A stretch of DNA of 64,000 nucleotides from Cephalotus follicularis (lineage: Eukaryota > Streptophyta > Magnoliopsida > Oxalidales > Cephalotaceae), in NCBI GenBank assembly GCA_001972305.1, contig BDDD01000925.1, forward strand, positions 83,689 through 147,688, given 5' to 3'. The notes under the pieces are model-generated. The model saw only the letters and a list, made by a program, of their open reading frames with translations. It was not told where the DNA came from and did no database searches. Of this stretch, positions 1 to 12,662 are shown piece after piece. Each line of letters begins with the position of its first letter. The stretch's first letter is position 1. The translations under genes and the position numbers were made by a program.

Positions 1-3000
1 TTCTAACTCTTAAAATTTTACGAAAATCGGGCATGTAGTATCCGTTTATCGGACTATGCCCCCTGTAAAGAAAACACAGTTTATAAAAACACACTCCCGA
101 AGGAGGAATCAACAGTTTAAAAGTGGGTTCAGCCCTCAGCAAAACACAATTTAAACTCATAAACATGCATAAGTTAGGCTCTGCCTTAACCATTTTATCA
201 AAACGTGAAAGGTAAATGTATAGGGCTCGGCCCTTTAAAAACAAAACCATAAAAGAAAATATTATCTAAAAATATAAATAAATGCGTGATTTAAATATTG
301 ATGAACTAATGTTATGCATGTGATGAAGCCATGGCCATGTGTTGAAACACTGGTAGCATGCCCTGCTCTCATGGTCCAACCCTTACTGAATCTGACTTAG
401 CAACAGCTCGCATAATCTGAAAAGAAAGACTGTGAGGGGGGAACATCCGAGGATGCTGGTACATCTGTCGTCATATCATATCACCGTCAAATCCATATAT
501 CCGTCAATTCCATATATCCGTCAATTCCCATCTTGCCATAACTAATGGCAATAATGAATCTGGCTGCAACAATAATAACATGCCAATAGGCTACAGGATG
601 TGTACATCATCCTTCATACACCGGTGCAGAGTGCCTATGGTAAGCGGCACGCACCCCACAACCACCAAGGGCATGCGTGTAAGCGGCACGTACCCCACCT
701 CTCACGATGGTGTACATGTAAGCATATCAATGTCATCCAGCCACAAAGGCTGTAGCCACACGGGCAAAATACCATCAGACTAGTAATATGGTCTGTCAAG
801 TGAGTGACGGAGCAGCTCTGCTGCACTCACACTCAGCATACCATCATAGACAATAGTATGACGCAGATCCAGGTATGGAACCCGGGGGCAGTTCCCACAT
901 AACACCCCATCATAGACCAATGGGCATGCTAAGGAGAGTTGAGCGTCAAACGTACACCTCACCCTAGACCATTATTACATGTCACATACCACATAGTACC
1001 CAGCATCCGAATACAAGCATGAAATCATATAACACAATAGCATACAAAAAGAAGATGACACTGTCACCCAGAATCATAACAAACACGTACAAATCAATCA
1101 ATGAACATGCTCTACATAAGACATGGGGGATTTGATATCCCGATCAAGAACTCAAAACAAAAAGGGCACATATATCTTATAAAAGTTCCAAAATAAAGAG
1201 AGGAAGGGAATGTCCCACTCACTGTATCAATGCTAATAACCCCCGCGTACTAGTCCCTCTAGGCTCTGAATCAGCTACAGGATCCGCGTCACACCGGATG
1301 CTGAAAACTAGTTCGGCTATTGAATTCCCCGTCATGGACTGGAAGCTCCACTATCTAATGATCAAATCTTTAACTCTGCATAAATACACGTATGAGCTAC
1401 TTTATGCATTAATCATGTCGTATCGAAGTGAAACTTTCCAGATCTTAATTAAAAGATTCTAGTAGTCTGTCATTTGAAAATCGAATGAAACCGACAAGCT
1501 AAAGTCTAGTATCCTTTGTAAAGTCATTATTAAATGACCTTTCCGCAAAAGCAAAATTAATACCTTTTTTACCATTTTTAAAGATCCAATGGAGTTGAAA
1601 CTTCGGGAAAAGTATTTATTCCTACCCAAGAGCCTACCACTGAAAAATGAAGTCAAACCGATAGCCGGAGCTATGAGCTACTTTGAAAAACTAAGGTTTG
1701 AACTCTTTTTCCGTAAAAACTGCAAAAACGAGACTTTTTGGCAAAAATCATGTACGTTTGACACTAAAATTTCAGAACCAAGTTTAAACATATTTAAGAG
1801 TCTGTTGTTTAAAAATAAATTCAAACGGATAAGCAGAGCTATATGCTCCTTTGTAAAATCACCGTTTTAGAACGATTTTTGCGTAACTTCGCACCTTTCG
1901 GTCCAAAACAAGTTTGTTTGGCACAAAACTTTACAGGAAAATATTTAAACCTATCCAAAGGTCTACCATTAAAATTTCAAGTCAATCGGACCATTCTAGG
2001 TCCAAAAAGTGACTAAAACGTCATTTCGGCAACATGGCGGCTAAAATTGCCGATATCAACCAACAACTCAATTTAACCATTATAGTGAAGTGATTTTTGA
2101 CAAACATAAACTACACATGTAAGAAAAACATTATGTATCAAAATGAAGTTGATCTTACAGTTAGATCACAAGATAAAGCAAAGGAAACAAGACGGTACAA
2201 ATCTGCCGCAACAGAAATTTTATGCTTAACGCAGCCATAAAAATAAATTTTTTGATAATGATCCGCTCATCCAATCGAATTGAAATTTTTTGGACAATAA
2301 CTACACTCATGGAGGACTAACATGTAACAATTTCAGCTAAAAATAACGGTTAAAACAAAAGATATGGTCGAAACACAGAACTAAAAAGTTGCTGGAAAAT
2401 TGAGAACGAAAATTCTAAACCAGAAATTTTAAAGCCAATTTTTCACAAGGAATAAAGCCGAACTGGAAAATTGTCAAAACACGAAAATTGTAGAGGACAC
2501 CTTTAGCTTTCCACAGACACCAAATTCATATTATTCAGAGAATAATTGAGAGAGATATGGGTTAAACAATGTGCTGTTTTATATGTCCATTTTCTTACAT
2601 CCCCTTAATTTCATTATAAAATATCAACTTCTACTTTTCCCTTATGAACCCGAAATTAGGGGGAATAAAATTAGGGATTCAACTAAGTTAACATGCTTCA
2701 ATTCAGCATCAATCATCCTCTAACATACAACTTCAATCCATTACCATCATCAAATCCGAAAATTAAAGGAGCTGAGGAAGAATTTAATTCATATTATAAA
2801 GCTTCATTTCCAGCACAACCGTATCTATAATTCATATAAAATCACGTTTCCCCTCCCATAATAGTAGCCCGAAATAGTTGATGAAACTATAAATATATTA
2901 ACTAATCTCAACAAAGAAGTAGTAGGCTTACCAATTATTGCTAGAAAAAAGGAAAGGAATCACTTTTGAACTTGAATTTTTGAAGAAGGAAGTTGAGGAA

Positions 3001-3677
3001 GGGATGAGGGCTTCCCAGGAGTAACTTCGGCTACCCAAGCGAAGGAATGAAAAAAAAAACTGAAATCTTTGAACCATATATGTATATATATAAGCATATA
3101 GAGATCACTAGAAACTTGAAGGAACTTGGCACCAAGAAAAGAGGAAGAATGCCGAATTTTCTTGCAACTTCGGGCATGTAGGAGGGAGATGTAGAACCTT
3201 CCTCAATGTTGAAGACTTAAGCAAGAACAAGGGCCGGATTTTGTGAGGAGAAATAAAAATATTTTGGGCCATATAATGTCAAATATCGGCTGGACATAAT
3301 AATGAGAGAAAGAGCTTGTCATATTGGGCCGAATTTGATGGAATAAAATGATTTTGGCCTCTAGGAAAAACATGGATTCGGCTACAACAAAAAAATAAAG
3401 ATAAACCTGCAAATCTAATAGCCATGAGTAAGTGTAATTGGGCATTCAAAAAAATGCATAATTTTAGCCATACTTAAGGGAATAAGGTTTGGGCCTCTAA
3501 ACCCTCAAGTTACATACATAGTCCAACTCAGAAGTTTTAGCCCAAAATAAAATTTGTAATTTGGCTTAGAAATCCATAGATACTTGTCAAAAATAATCAC
3601 ATACGTCTCATAAATTATTATGAATGGCATGCACAAAAATGCATAATTATACTCCTAACATAACACGGGGTGTTACA
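1..3677 (-). mobile_element. Element A: LTR-like Ty3/gypsy repeat inserted in Copia-1 RT
   Basis: Read on the minus strand the sequence begins TGTAACACCCCG, the usual start of many plant Ty3/gypsy LTRs, and it runs off the left edge of the window. On the plus strand it ends GGGTGTTACA directly against Copia-1 reverse-transcriptase codons, so it is an insertion into that gene; the other end and any TSD lie outside. The first 120 bases are clearly similar to about 51,424-51,540 inside insertion I (shared text around GGAGGAATCAACAG). It is AT-rich with no coding frame of transposon type. Classification as chromovirus-like LTR is inferred from the terminus only. Confidence 0.55.
484..528. repeat. 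Short 17-bp tandem repeat in element A
   Basis: Two and a half direct copies of the unit CCGTCAATTCCATATAT follow one another. A second small duplication built on GTAAGCGGCACG lies at about 640-705. Both resemble the tandem blocks often found within plant gypsy LTRs. Confidence 0.5.
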
Positions 3678-3678
3678 T

Positions 3679-4526
3679 AATAGGTTGCTGGGACTCTCCC
3701 AAAGCCAGTACATCAACAAGGTACTGAAATGGTATGGCCTTGAGAATTCCAAGCGGGGCCTTCTTCCGATTGGCCAGGGAATTCACCTCTCCAAGAGGAT
3801 GTCTCCAAAGACAAATGAGGAGAGGATTCACATGAGCAGGCAACCATATGCTTCTGCAATTGGCTCCATCATGTATGTCATGCTGTGTACTAGACCTGAT
3901 GTCGCCTATACCTTGGGTATGGCTAGTCGATTTGAGTATGATCCCGGTGAGAAACATTGGGAGGCAGTCAAGGGGGTACTCAAATACCTGAGAAGGACTC
4001 AGGATACGTTCTTTGTCTATGGAGGAGACAGTGAGTTGAAATTAGAAGGCTTTACAGACTCTAGTTTCAATAGTGATCCGGAAGATCACAAATCCATGTC
4101 GGGATATGTTTTTATCCTGAACGGAGGTGCTGTGAGCTGGAGGAGTTCTAAGAAGGAGACCACTACTGACTCCACGACTGAAGCGGAATATGTTGCAGCC
4201 TCAGCTGCCGCTAAGGAAGCTTTTGGATGCGAAAGTTCATTGCTGAACTTGATGTGGTTCCAACCATTGCACGTCCAGTTGTGGTATACTGTGACAACAA
4301 TGGGGCTGTTACACAAGCCAAAGAACCCCGGTCTCATCATCGGTCAAAGCTCATACAGTGACAGTATCACCTGATTAGAGAGATCATCGACAGAGAAGAC
4401 ATTGCCCTTGAGAGAGTTTCCACGGAAGCAAACTTAGCAGAGCCACTGACCAAGGCCTTAAGCAGCACAGTTCTACAGAGACATCGGAGTGCTATGGGCT
4501 TAGGGTACCAGTCGTCGTGGCTATAG
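3679..4526 (+). pseudogene. Copia-1 reverse transcriptase C-terminus and RNase H (broken)
   Basis: This is the 3' end of a Ty1/copia pol gene. The frame opens in the late RT segment (GLSQSQYI, then the MSPKT and RPDVAYTLGMASRF blocks), followed by RNase H with GFTDSSF, the STTEAEYVAAS block and a DNNGAV block, and ends at a TAG just before the polypurine tract. A frameshift near 4,205-4,225 shifts the RNase H core, so no intact protein is made. Everything upstream (gag, protease, integrase, early RT) is cut off by element A or lies left of the window. The protein is closely related to the one in Copia-2, so both belong to one copia group, distinct from the Sirevirus-like copies. Exact lineage (Tork or TAR type) is not resolved. 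Confidence 0.9.
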
Positions 4527-4541
4527 GGCCAAGTGGGAGAT
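4527..4541 (+). promoter_or_regulatory. Polypurine tract of Copia-1
   Basis: A purine-rich run GTGGGAGAT sits immediately before the TGTTAGG LTR start and just after the pol stop, the expected position for the plus-strand primer of reverse transcription. Confidence 0.7.
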
Positions 4542-6650
4542 TGTTAGGTTAGGGGTGTCCCTGTATGCCACGAAATGGCTCGTTTGTATATATACACTCT
4601 TGATTTATACAATTCTGAATTCCTTTTATATTCTGTGAGCATATTTCTTTAATGGCAAGGCTATGTGACTCATCCCAACCAACCAAAAGGAACAGACTAA
4701 TTATACGTAATTAACTGTATGCCACAATAGCCTTCTGTCACATCAAAAGGGTTGGATCTCTTGTCGAGAGGGCTATGAGAATGAGATCCTTATTCCCTGT
4801 AACAAATGTTCCAAGTCATAGGTTCACTTTATTAAGGGTCATTGATGAACCGTGAAGACTTGTCACGTTATGCTTGCTCCCGGGTTTCCAATGGAGGTAG
4901 GTTATCTCATAGCCAATTGGGTTTATGCCTAAAGCTAAATGTGAGGTGTATGCTAGAGAGCAGGACACTGAACAGACCCACCAATAGGAAACCTATTTGG
5001 ATAGTCAATACCCAATGTCAATAGGATTCCTATGGTCTCGGTAGTGTATAGTCTATGGTGACTAGTAGGTCTATAACATGCGTTGTCTCCTTCGATCTAA
5101 GCGACTGGCATACATTGTGTCGTAACTACTTGAATTTGATTTCCACCTTCCCCAGTACTAGCCAGGTGCTGGCAAAAGGGTTGTCTTTGGGTCTTATGGG
5201 AGCTGCATTGAGATGTATGGGCGAGTGCGCAATAGGGGATCGTCACACCCGGGCTAAGGGTGATCGGCTCTATTTGTCTATGTACGTTGCAGACTTAAAA
5301 GATTTGATCAGGCATAGGTGGACTGGGAATGAGAGGTTCCCATGGGAGGTCTACAAATAGTCTCAGTGCGATCATAGATTCATAGTTATCACAACATTAC
5401 TATATGTGACATTCATCCAATCCCTAGGCTGTGATCGGAGCCATGTATGACGAGGGAAACATGACACATATGCCGATGACTAGATAAAGCGAATGGCTAT
5501 TTGGACCATGATTGATAGACGTTGTAATACACGGATCAGGGGGGTGACTGGCACTCACACTAGGGGTGCTCTTATAGTCGATGTACTATTACAGTGCTCA
5601 TACCAGTTGACGGGGTGCACTGGGAATTTATCATCATACCGGAGAATGACATGCTTTCGGTTCGTTCCTAACTTTGAACAGGTTGATATGTGGTGGGACA
5701 CATATCATTTAGTGAAAGGAAAATATCAGGGAAGATGTTGCTTGGCTAGTGAGTATTTCATTTGATGGATTTACGTTCATGCAATGCCACGATGAAATAT
5801 TCCATGGGAAGGCTTTTGAAAATAGAAGAGATTGTTCTTTGTCTTGGGCGTCGATGATATGAGTACGCGTCAATGCCTATGTCTAGTTGAGCCACTAGGC
5901 GTTAACGCGAAGTGATTGTGTTGACACTGGAAAAACTAGTAGCTTTACACGTCGATGCCAATAGGGCATACATCGACGTCCAAACTAGAAGATCCACTAG
6001 GCGTTAACGCTATGGAGAGCATGGCGTTGACGATTTAAAAACAAATAGGCATACGCATTGACGCCATGTGGTTTAGGCATTGACGCGGAGACAAATGGAC
6101 TATTCGCCTATCTCATATTATCTGTGGTGTTGACGCCTTTTCATAATGTGAGACGCATGATGTTAACGCCTTGCCATGGCGTTGATTCCAAAACAGGCTG
6201 ATGCGCGCTACAGTAGGAGAGAGAAAGTCAGCTTGAGAGAAGTTTGCTAGACACACTTGAGACTTTCTTCTTCTCTCTCTTCCCTACGCCTATCTCCTTC
6301 TTCTTGCTCACGTACACGTCGACGCCTAGCGCCTACGCATTGATGCCTACATCACCTGGTACGATAAAGCAGCCTTTTTCAAGCCTCCTTTCACCACTCA
6401 AAGGTCATAATAGGTGGAGATACTTTGTACACTGCATCTTATCTACACCTAGAGTGATTTAGACTAGGTTTAAACACTTGGCCTTGCTTCTCCCATCTGT
6501 GGCTTGTGGAGGAGCTTGGATCTCGTGGAGCATTTGGGGACAAAGAGTAGAGGGAGCTATCTTGAAGGAAAACGTCTACACCTCCGGTAAGAATCCTTTT
6601 CTTCCTTCCTCTTGTGGTGCCATGGCAGTGGGTTTTGGGGTTAGGGTTTG
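4542..6650 (+). mobile_element. Copia-1 3' LTR, left part
   Basis: The LTR starts TGTTAGG after the polypurine tract. It shares scattered blocks with the LTRs of Copia-2, G and F, for example the GCGAGTGCGCAATAGGGGAT block near 5,221 and the AGTCATAGGTTCACTTT block near 4,814. It carries a degenerate palindrome array and, at 6,587, a GTAAGA that could be a splice donor. It is interrupted by Copia-2 and resumes at 42,480. The long run 4,542-5,840 holds no gene. Confidence 0.75.
5845..6190. repeat. GTCGAC/GTTGAC-type palindrome array in Copia-1 LTR
   Basis: About a dozen degenerate sites of the form GCGTYRACGC or CGTCGATG occur (for example near 5,849, 5,864, 5,898, 5,958, 6,005, 6,055, 6,132 and 6,178). 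This is the most diverged member of the array family found across the window. Confidence 0.6.
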
Positions 6651-8880
6651 TGTAAAGGAAATGGTAAAACATCTCTGGAGCCAAAAATGGACTTAGGGTT
6701 ATAGGGTATAGAATAAAACATTTAAAACATAAATGGCAGCGGAAAAACACCCTTAACAAAACAAAACCAGTCCATTATGACAAGAACACAAGCCACAAGG
6801 ATCATCGCATCATCAATTTAATTGAATTAGTGTCACCAATGACATGCAAAGGTGACACACAAGCAGGGCAACAAGAGAGGGAGACAAAAAGATATACCAA
6901 CGGGTGATGGCTCATTCTTTCTCTGCTGCTACATGCTTGGAAAGATTCCTTGGTTGTTGTCCTCCAATTCAAACTGCTACAACTCATGCCAGAAGATTGT
7001 ACAGCCAGCAAGAACACACAATTCTCACACACACTCTCTGTAAGCTTAGGAAGAGTAAATTGTGATTGACAAGAGAAGTCAAAAACAATCCACCCTAGAT
7101 AAGCACTAACTTGGTATATATCAGTGAAGGGATTTTTCCAAGTGCAGAGAGAATTCACTGATTCCTTTTTGCCCAGCAAAAACTCTTAAACATATATACC
7201 AGTTTTCTGCAGATTTTGCTTCTCAACAGCCACCTTTTCCTCTCTCCCGCTCTCCCATACTCTAGGGATCATGGTGCTAACTCCCCGGGGTTTCAAAGCC
7301 ATGATTCCCACGTGTACAAATCATGTAAGGATGTGTGAAACTGGGAGGAGATGAGAGAGAGAACGTGCCCATGATATGTGATCATGCACAGGTTGCAGAA
7401 CTCGAACAAAGCGTCGACGCTTTCAATAAAAGTGTCGACGCCTATATATAATATGGCACTAAAACGTCAACGTCTTTCTAAAGGACATCGACGCCTATAC
7501 AAGTGTTAAGCGTCGACACTTCCCAGAAGGCATTGACGCTTTGTCAAATGTCGCGTCGACACTTTGTCAAATGTTATGCGTCGACGCTTTCCCAGAAGGC
7601 GTCCACGCTTTGGCTGGCAAGTGAAGCAAATAAAGTCTAACTCTTTTAGTGATTTCATATACCCTTCGAATATTGATTAAGTAAGATTAAACAAATGTGT
7701 TTCTATAAAATATAAAATCCACTTAACCGATATTTGATAAAATTTCACCAAGACTTAATATGTCTAACATATTAAAGAACTAATCATTATTGGGAAGGGA
7801 CCCATAAATTACCAAAATACCCCTAGGGTCCGGTTTAGCCATTCTAAATAGTCCTAGACCAATTTAAATGCTATCGGAATAATATCTAATATTATCCACA
7901 TGGAAAAATTAATCTAATTAATCTTCTCATAATTTATTATACACCGCCGTAACGCAAGACTTTCTAAGTCGTCGGTTCACGTGTACCATAATCCCTTATC
8001 ATACTTGGCCCCGATTGAGGTCTAGGGTAAGGATACGTGTCAACCCTAGATAATACCTCAATATCTAAAATATATGATTATTACTAGGACCTTTGGAAAA
8101 TTCTCCGAAAATCTAATTTCCAATCTACCTCAACCTTGACCAAGGATTTCATAAGTCCAAAGTACAATCAGATCATAATAGGGTCGATCACCTTCGCTCA
8201 GGTGTGACAATCCCTTATTGCGCATTTGCTTATATTCGTATAGATTCGATCGTACCCAAAGACTACCCGATTGCTAGTCCTGCCCAAGAACTAGGTAAGG
8301 TGGAGATCAAATCATAACCATCTCAATACAATATAGAGCAGTCGCTCAGGTCTAAGGATCAGACGAGTTTGAGCACTCGCTAAGTGACTAACACTTATAC
8401 ACAACCACAACAAGTAGGAGTTACTACTGACACGAGAATAGCGACTATCCAAATAGTGTCTCCTACGCGGATCCAGTTAAGTGTACATGCTCACAGCGCG
8501 CACCCCGTATTTGCCCTAGTATCCAACATAGATGGTAGTGAGAGAATCCATCCTCCAATTCCATGAGCAAGCAACATACGAGCAAGTCTTTCCGGTTCAC
8601 TAATGCCCACAAATTGAACCTATGACTTGGAACTAATTCGACATAAGGAATAAGGTAACCAATCTCACAGTCTCCATGCTAGGCATCCAACCTTATGTCA
8701 GGGCATCACAAGCTTAAGTAGGTAAATAATAAACTAGTTCAATTAAGTGATAAAACACAAATGATATTGCCATAACAAATTAGCACATTTCATACATATA
8801 AGGAATAAGATCGTTTATGTACATGGATCGATACAATATGACAGCCCATCTAATGGCTTGTCGGGTCATCTCACCTAACA
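6651..8880 (-). mobile_element. Copia-2 3' LTR
   Basis: In sense the LTR starts TGTTAGGTGAGATGACC after a purine tract and ends near CCATTTCCTTTACA. It carries a palindrome array, a TATATAT stretch near 7,190-7,197 and, at 6,892-6,897, a GTATAT donor-like site preceded by a block conserved in related LTRs. The remainder is AT-rich without genes; a 60-codon open frame at 8,384-8,566 is antisense LTR sequence. Confidence 0.8.
7395..7620. repeat. GTCGAC palindrome array, Copia-2 3' LTR
   Basis: About ten sites around the core GCGTCGACGC occur, several spaced 20-25 bp centre to centre, with unrelated spacer text between most of them. Variants such as CATTGACG and CGTCAACG are CpG-transition forms of the core. 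Confidence 0.85.
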
Positions 8881-8884
8881 ATCT

Positions 8885-9434
8885 CTCACTTGACCCTCAA
8901 GCAATGAACTCCTATAGCTTAGACCCATCATCCCACGATGATGCTCCAGAGCCTTGGTGCCCATTGCCTTGGTCAGTGGATCTGATGTGTTCTCCTCTGA
9001 GGAGACCCTCTCAAGCTGAATATCTCCCCTACCAATAATCTCCCGGATCAAATGATAGCATCGTTCGATATGTTTGGATCACTGGTGAGACTGAGGTTCG
9101 TTGTCTTGTGCTACAACCCCATTATTTTCACAGTATATGACAACTGGACTACTAATGGAAGGAACAACTCCTAGTTCAGTAATAAACTTGCGCATCCATA
9201 CACCCTCTTTGACGACGTCTGAGGCTGCTATGTACTCAGCTTCTGTGGTAGAATCTGCAATAGTCCCTTTCTTTGAACTGCGCCAGCTCACATCTCCACC
9301 ATTAAGTACAAAGATGTACCAAGAGACATATTTGTGATCATATGGATCACTGTCAAAACTGGAGTCCGTGAAACCCTCCAATTTCAGCTCACTATCCTTT
9401 CCATAGATCAAGAACATATCCTAAGTCCTCCTAA
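8885..9434 (-). pseudogene. Copia-2 RNase H, 3' fragment of pol
   Basis: This fragment contains the copia RNase H with [18 protein letters not shown] and CENNGV blocks, then the C-terminal tail up to the purine tract and LTR. Its 5' neighbour in the gene lies across SIRE-C at 33,106, and the pentamer GGTAC is duplicated at the break. An in-frame stop lies after the QSHQ residues. The catalytic Asp and Glu blocks remain visible, but the gene is split and dead. Confidence 0.88.
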
Positions 9435-9439
9435 GGTAC

Positions 9440-10548
9440 TGAATAAACTACAAGGGGGACTTTTCGCAATTTAAAACAATGAACAACAAAATCAAGCAAT
9501 AGCAATTTAACCAACAATAAAAAGACAGAGAGTTAGAGAGATTGCAAACGCTACTTTTGAGTGGTTTAGCGTAACTCTTGCCTACGTCCACTTTTCCCAA
9601 GGATCTCCTTGAGTTTCCACTAGTTCTCCGAATACAATTCCGGGTGATATTCGGTACACCTTTGTGATTGAACTCAATCACTTACAGCACTTTTGGGTTC
9701 ACTCCCCAATTTCACTTAGGGTTCACTCCCCTATTACAATCAAGATAGATGAAGTAGTGTTTTTATCTAAACCTCTCACAGGTTGGATATTACAAGATAA
9801 AATTGCTCAAATAAAGTAAGAACAACAAAGGCTTAAAATGTAGGATAAAAGCTTTTAGATGAGCCTTTTTTATTTGAATGCTTGGAGTATGATTTCTTTG
9901 AATGATTTGATATCTCTTGTGTTGCTCTCCTTGTTTTTCTTCCAAACATTCGTGTATATATATCTCGTTGCCTCATAGATCCGTTGGAAATGTATTGGGA
10001 TTGATTCCATAATGGAATGTCCATTAAAACTCTGTCAGAAACTGTTCCAGCCGACCAAAGCGTCGACTGTCACCTTTAAAGCGTCGACGCTTATGTGACC
10101 GTTAGGGATCTCAAATTCAAATTGTCAGCTCAAAGCGCAGGCGTTCAAAGTGTTGGAGTCGACCGGCAGCTAAAGCGCTGACGCTTAGTCTTGGGCGTCG
10201 ACGCTTGGGCCAGTTTTAATTCCAATTGGGCTCACTGGTTTAGACGTCAGACGCTTTGCAAAAAGAGCAGACGCTTTGTACCAAAAGCGCGGACGCTTGA
10301 ATCTGGGCGTCGACGGTTTGGCTATTTCTTTCACTTCTCTAAGCGCTCCACCGGTAGACGCTTAGGCCCTTGTCTCGACTGCCTCTCAAGGCGCTGACAG
10401 TTTAACCTTGGGCGTCGATGGTCTGACCTGTATCTGCAGAATTCTTGTGCTGTTTTGCTCACTTCATGGTTTTCTTGCACATCAAGAAACTTTGTTAAAC
10501 ACAAATATGTTATCATCAAAACTTAGGATTGAGACATAAATGTCAACA
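9440..10548 (-). mobile_element. SIRE-C 3' LTR
   Basis: On plus it reads TGAATAAACTAC to TGTCAACA. The TATATATA promoter stretch is at about 9,953-9,962. It is nearly the same as the right LTR apart from a short deletion close to its left end. A palindrome array lies upstream (in sense) of the TATA stretch. Confidence 0.9.
10055..10430. repeat. GTCGAC palindrome array, SIRE-C 3' LTR
   Basis: About 14 sites alternate between GCGTCGACGCTT and degenerate forms GCGCTGACGC, GCGCGGACGC and GCAGACGC. The spacing is mostly 20-21 bp. Spacers are 6-11 bp and mostly unrelated. Confidence 0.88.
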
Positions 10549-11393
10549 ATCTCCCCATTTTTGATGATGACAAAATTTGTTTCATTTTAAGCATAATAAT
10601 CGTTAAGTTGAAAAACATTAACACATAAAGAACAAAAGTAAAATTTGGGAACATGTTAAGTGCACAAAAGCATTTGCTCCCCCTGATTTTATTACCTCCC
10701 CTTTAGTCACATAAGGGGTATTTTACTTTGTCATTAATTTATACATTATTATGCTAACTCCCACAATTTCTCTCCCATTCTCACAATTTTCTCCCCCTTT
10801 TTGTTATCATCTAAAAAAAAAGGGATTAAAAAGCTATATCCAAACCTATAAATAATGTCATTTGAGCATACAATCCATGCTCCAATTTTAACTATTCAAC
10901 AAATAGTGTTACCATTGTGAACAAGCTACAAAACCAAACATTTCAAACATGTTTTACACATTGAGCTTAAAACCCAACATTGTCACTTCCCATTACAAAA
11001 TGGTAAACATGCTGCAAAAACAAGCATCCATAATATTTAAACCTGTGCATATTGAGATTAAAACAATGCATAGTCCACAATTGAACAACCTACTAAACCA
11101 AACATACCAATAACAAATATTTCAAATCTAGAACACCAACACACAATCTGCATATAGAATCTTTCGTCATTTCATATAACAAGCTGCAAATGACAAATTC
11201 AAGTCCAAGCATTTCAAATCCACAATGTTTAAACCAGTACACATTGAAATTAAAACAAAAACATTGTCATTTCTCATTACACAATAGAACTTGTTACAAA
11301 TATCAATTCCAATTATACAAGCTGCAGATTACAAACAACAAGTCCATAGCAAAAAAACAACAGAAAATGCAAATGAAAATGAGATGCATATGC
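10549..11393 (-). other. SIRE-C 3' untranslated region with polypurine tracts
   Basis: Read in sense this is AT-rich noncoding sequence ending in a terminal polypurine tract (AAAAATGGGGAGAT) at the LTR. At least two further purine runs (rc of CTCCCCCTG near 10,678 and of CTCCCCCTTTTT near 10,792) lie upstream, and SIRE-D and SIRE-B have similar ones. No gene is seen. Confidence 0.7.
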
Positions 11394-12662
11394 TCATTCG
11401 TCCATGTGAGTACCCTCATCGTCACCACCGACCTCTCCCTCCATGTCGTTGGTTGCTGCATCATCCGGGGGATTGTCGTCGTGGCTAGAGGATGAAGAGA
11501 TTAGTCCTCCATATTCGATAATGCCCGTGTCAGCAAACTTTTTGGTAATTCTCTTTTGTCGCCTCTTCACGGATTGCATATTCATCTTCATTTCCTCAAC
11601 ATTTTTCTGTAGTCCTTTGATAGCATCAAATATCTCATCTAGCCTATTCCTTGGAAGATGGACATCCGGGATTGGTTCATCTTGAGGTTCGATAGGAAGT
11701 GGTGCATTTTCAGCTTCTTCTCCCAACTCAGCTTCTCCTTCCTCTTCAACTACACGATTGGAGTCCTCGTCCCTTGGAATCCACGTACCGAGCCTCTTAT
11801 GCTTCTTGAACCCCATTCTCCCAAGGGTTCCTTTCCCAAGCTTGTCAACACTTTGGAGATCATGGTGTACTTCTCCAGTAAGGTCGATGTTGAAAAAATG
11901 GAGAATCTTGGTTATTGTATTGCTATAACCCAATCGCGCGTTCTCTCGGTCGTGAATCGAATGCATATGATTGAGCATCAGGAAGAGAACATTGATTCTT
12001 CGGCCAGTAATCAAGTGAAACATCGTGTAGGCTTCCATGTGGGTCACCTCATCGAACCCACCGGCTTTTGGCAAAATGTGCGTACATACCGCACGGTGTA
12101 GGAATCTATAATGCAAAGGGAGATTCCTAGTATACATTCGCTGAACATGATCAGCGTTCTCACCAAATAACACACGCACACAGTCTTGTTTATCGAAGTC
12201 TTGGCTAGTCACCCAAGACCTTTGATTCCAACCCATAGCACCACCGTTTGGTACATTCAAGATAGTGTTTAGTCTACTTAGGTCCAAGTCAATAGTCTTA
12301 TTTTTGACCATAGTGGTCAAGCTATCCATAGAGCTACCTCATATGTGCACATAGAACTCTTTCATAAGTTCAGGATAACTAGGCAAATTTATAGAGAAAA
12401 ATGGTTCTAAACCTTGAACCCTAATCCATTCAACAATGGGAAACCCTTCACTAATGCAAAAATCAAAATCTAAGACTTTACCTACAAGTATTTTTCTATT
12501 GAAATATGCCTCAGGGTACCTAGGAAGGGATGGAGTAACCTCAGGAGTGGCAGATTGAGTGGCTTTCCCCTTCCCCTTTTGCCCAGCTGATTTCTTCTTT
12601 GCCTTGGAGCCTTGGCCTACCTCGGAGCCTTGGCCTGCCTCAAAATTCTTGGTTCTAGTCAT
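11394..12662 (-). pseudogene. SIRE-C extra ORF after pol (putative plant transposon protein domain)
   Basis: It starts at an ATG giving MTRTKNF and ends before the 3' untranslated region. One in-frame TGA near 12,339 (the SIRE-B copy has an Arg codon there) splits it. The N-terminus is Lys/Gln/Gly-rich. The middle carries the PEAYFNRKILVG, LHRAVCTHILPKAGGFDEVT and HMEAYTMF blocks, which I recognise from the domain family annotated in plants as putative plant transposon protein (also found in Athila-type ORFs). The C-terminal third has a helical Lys/Glu-rich stretch and an acidic tail. I see no signal peptide or transmembrane segment, although the ORF occupies the env-like position of Sireviruses. 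Function is unknown. Confidence 0.82.

Noticed and set aside
8384..8566. A 60-codon open frame also present at 17,560-17,742
   Set aside because: It lies antisense within related LTRs and carries a stop in the copy near 42,076. The similarity is that of the LTR, not of a gene.
10055..10430. CRISPR-like array of short repeats and spacers
   Set aside because: Repeats are 10-16 bp, degenerate and palindromic, with 6-11 bp spacers inside a plant LTR; no cas genes.
11443..12101. Open frames on + opposite the SIRE-C extra ORF
   Set aside because: Shadow frames of the minus-strand gene; not kept as such in SIRE-B.
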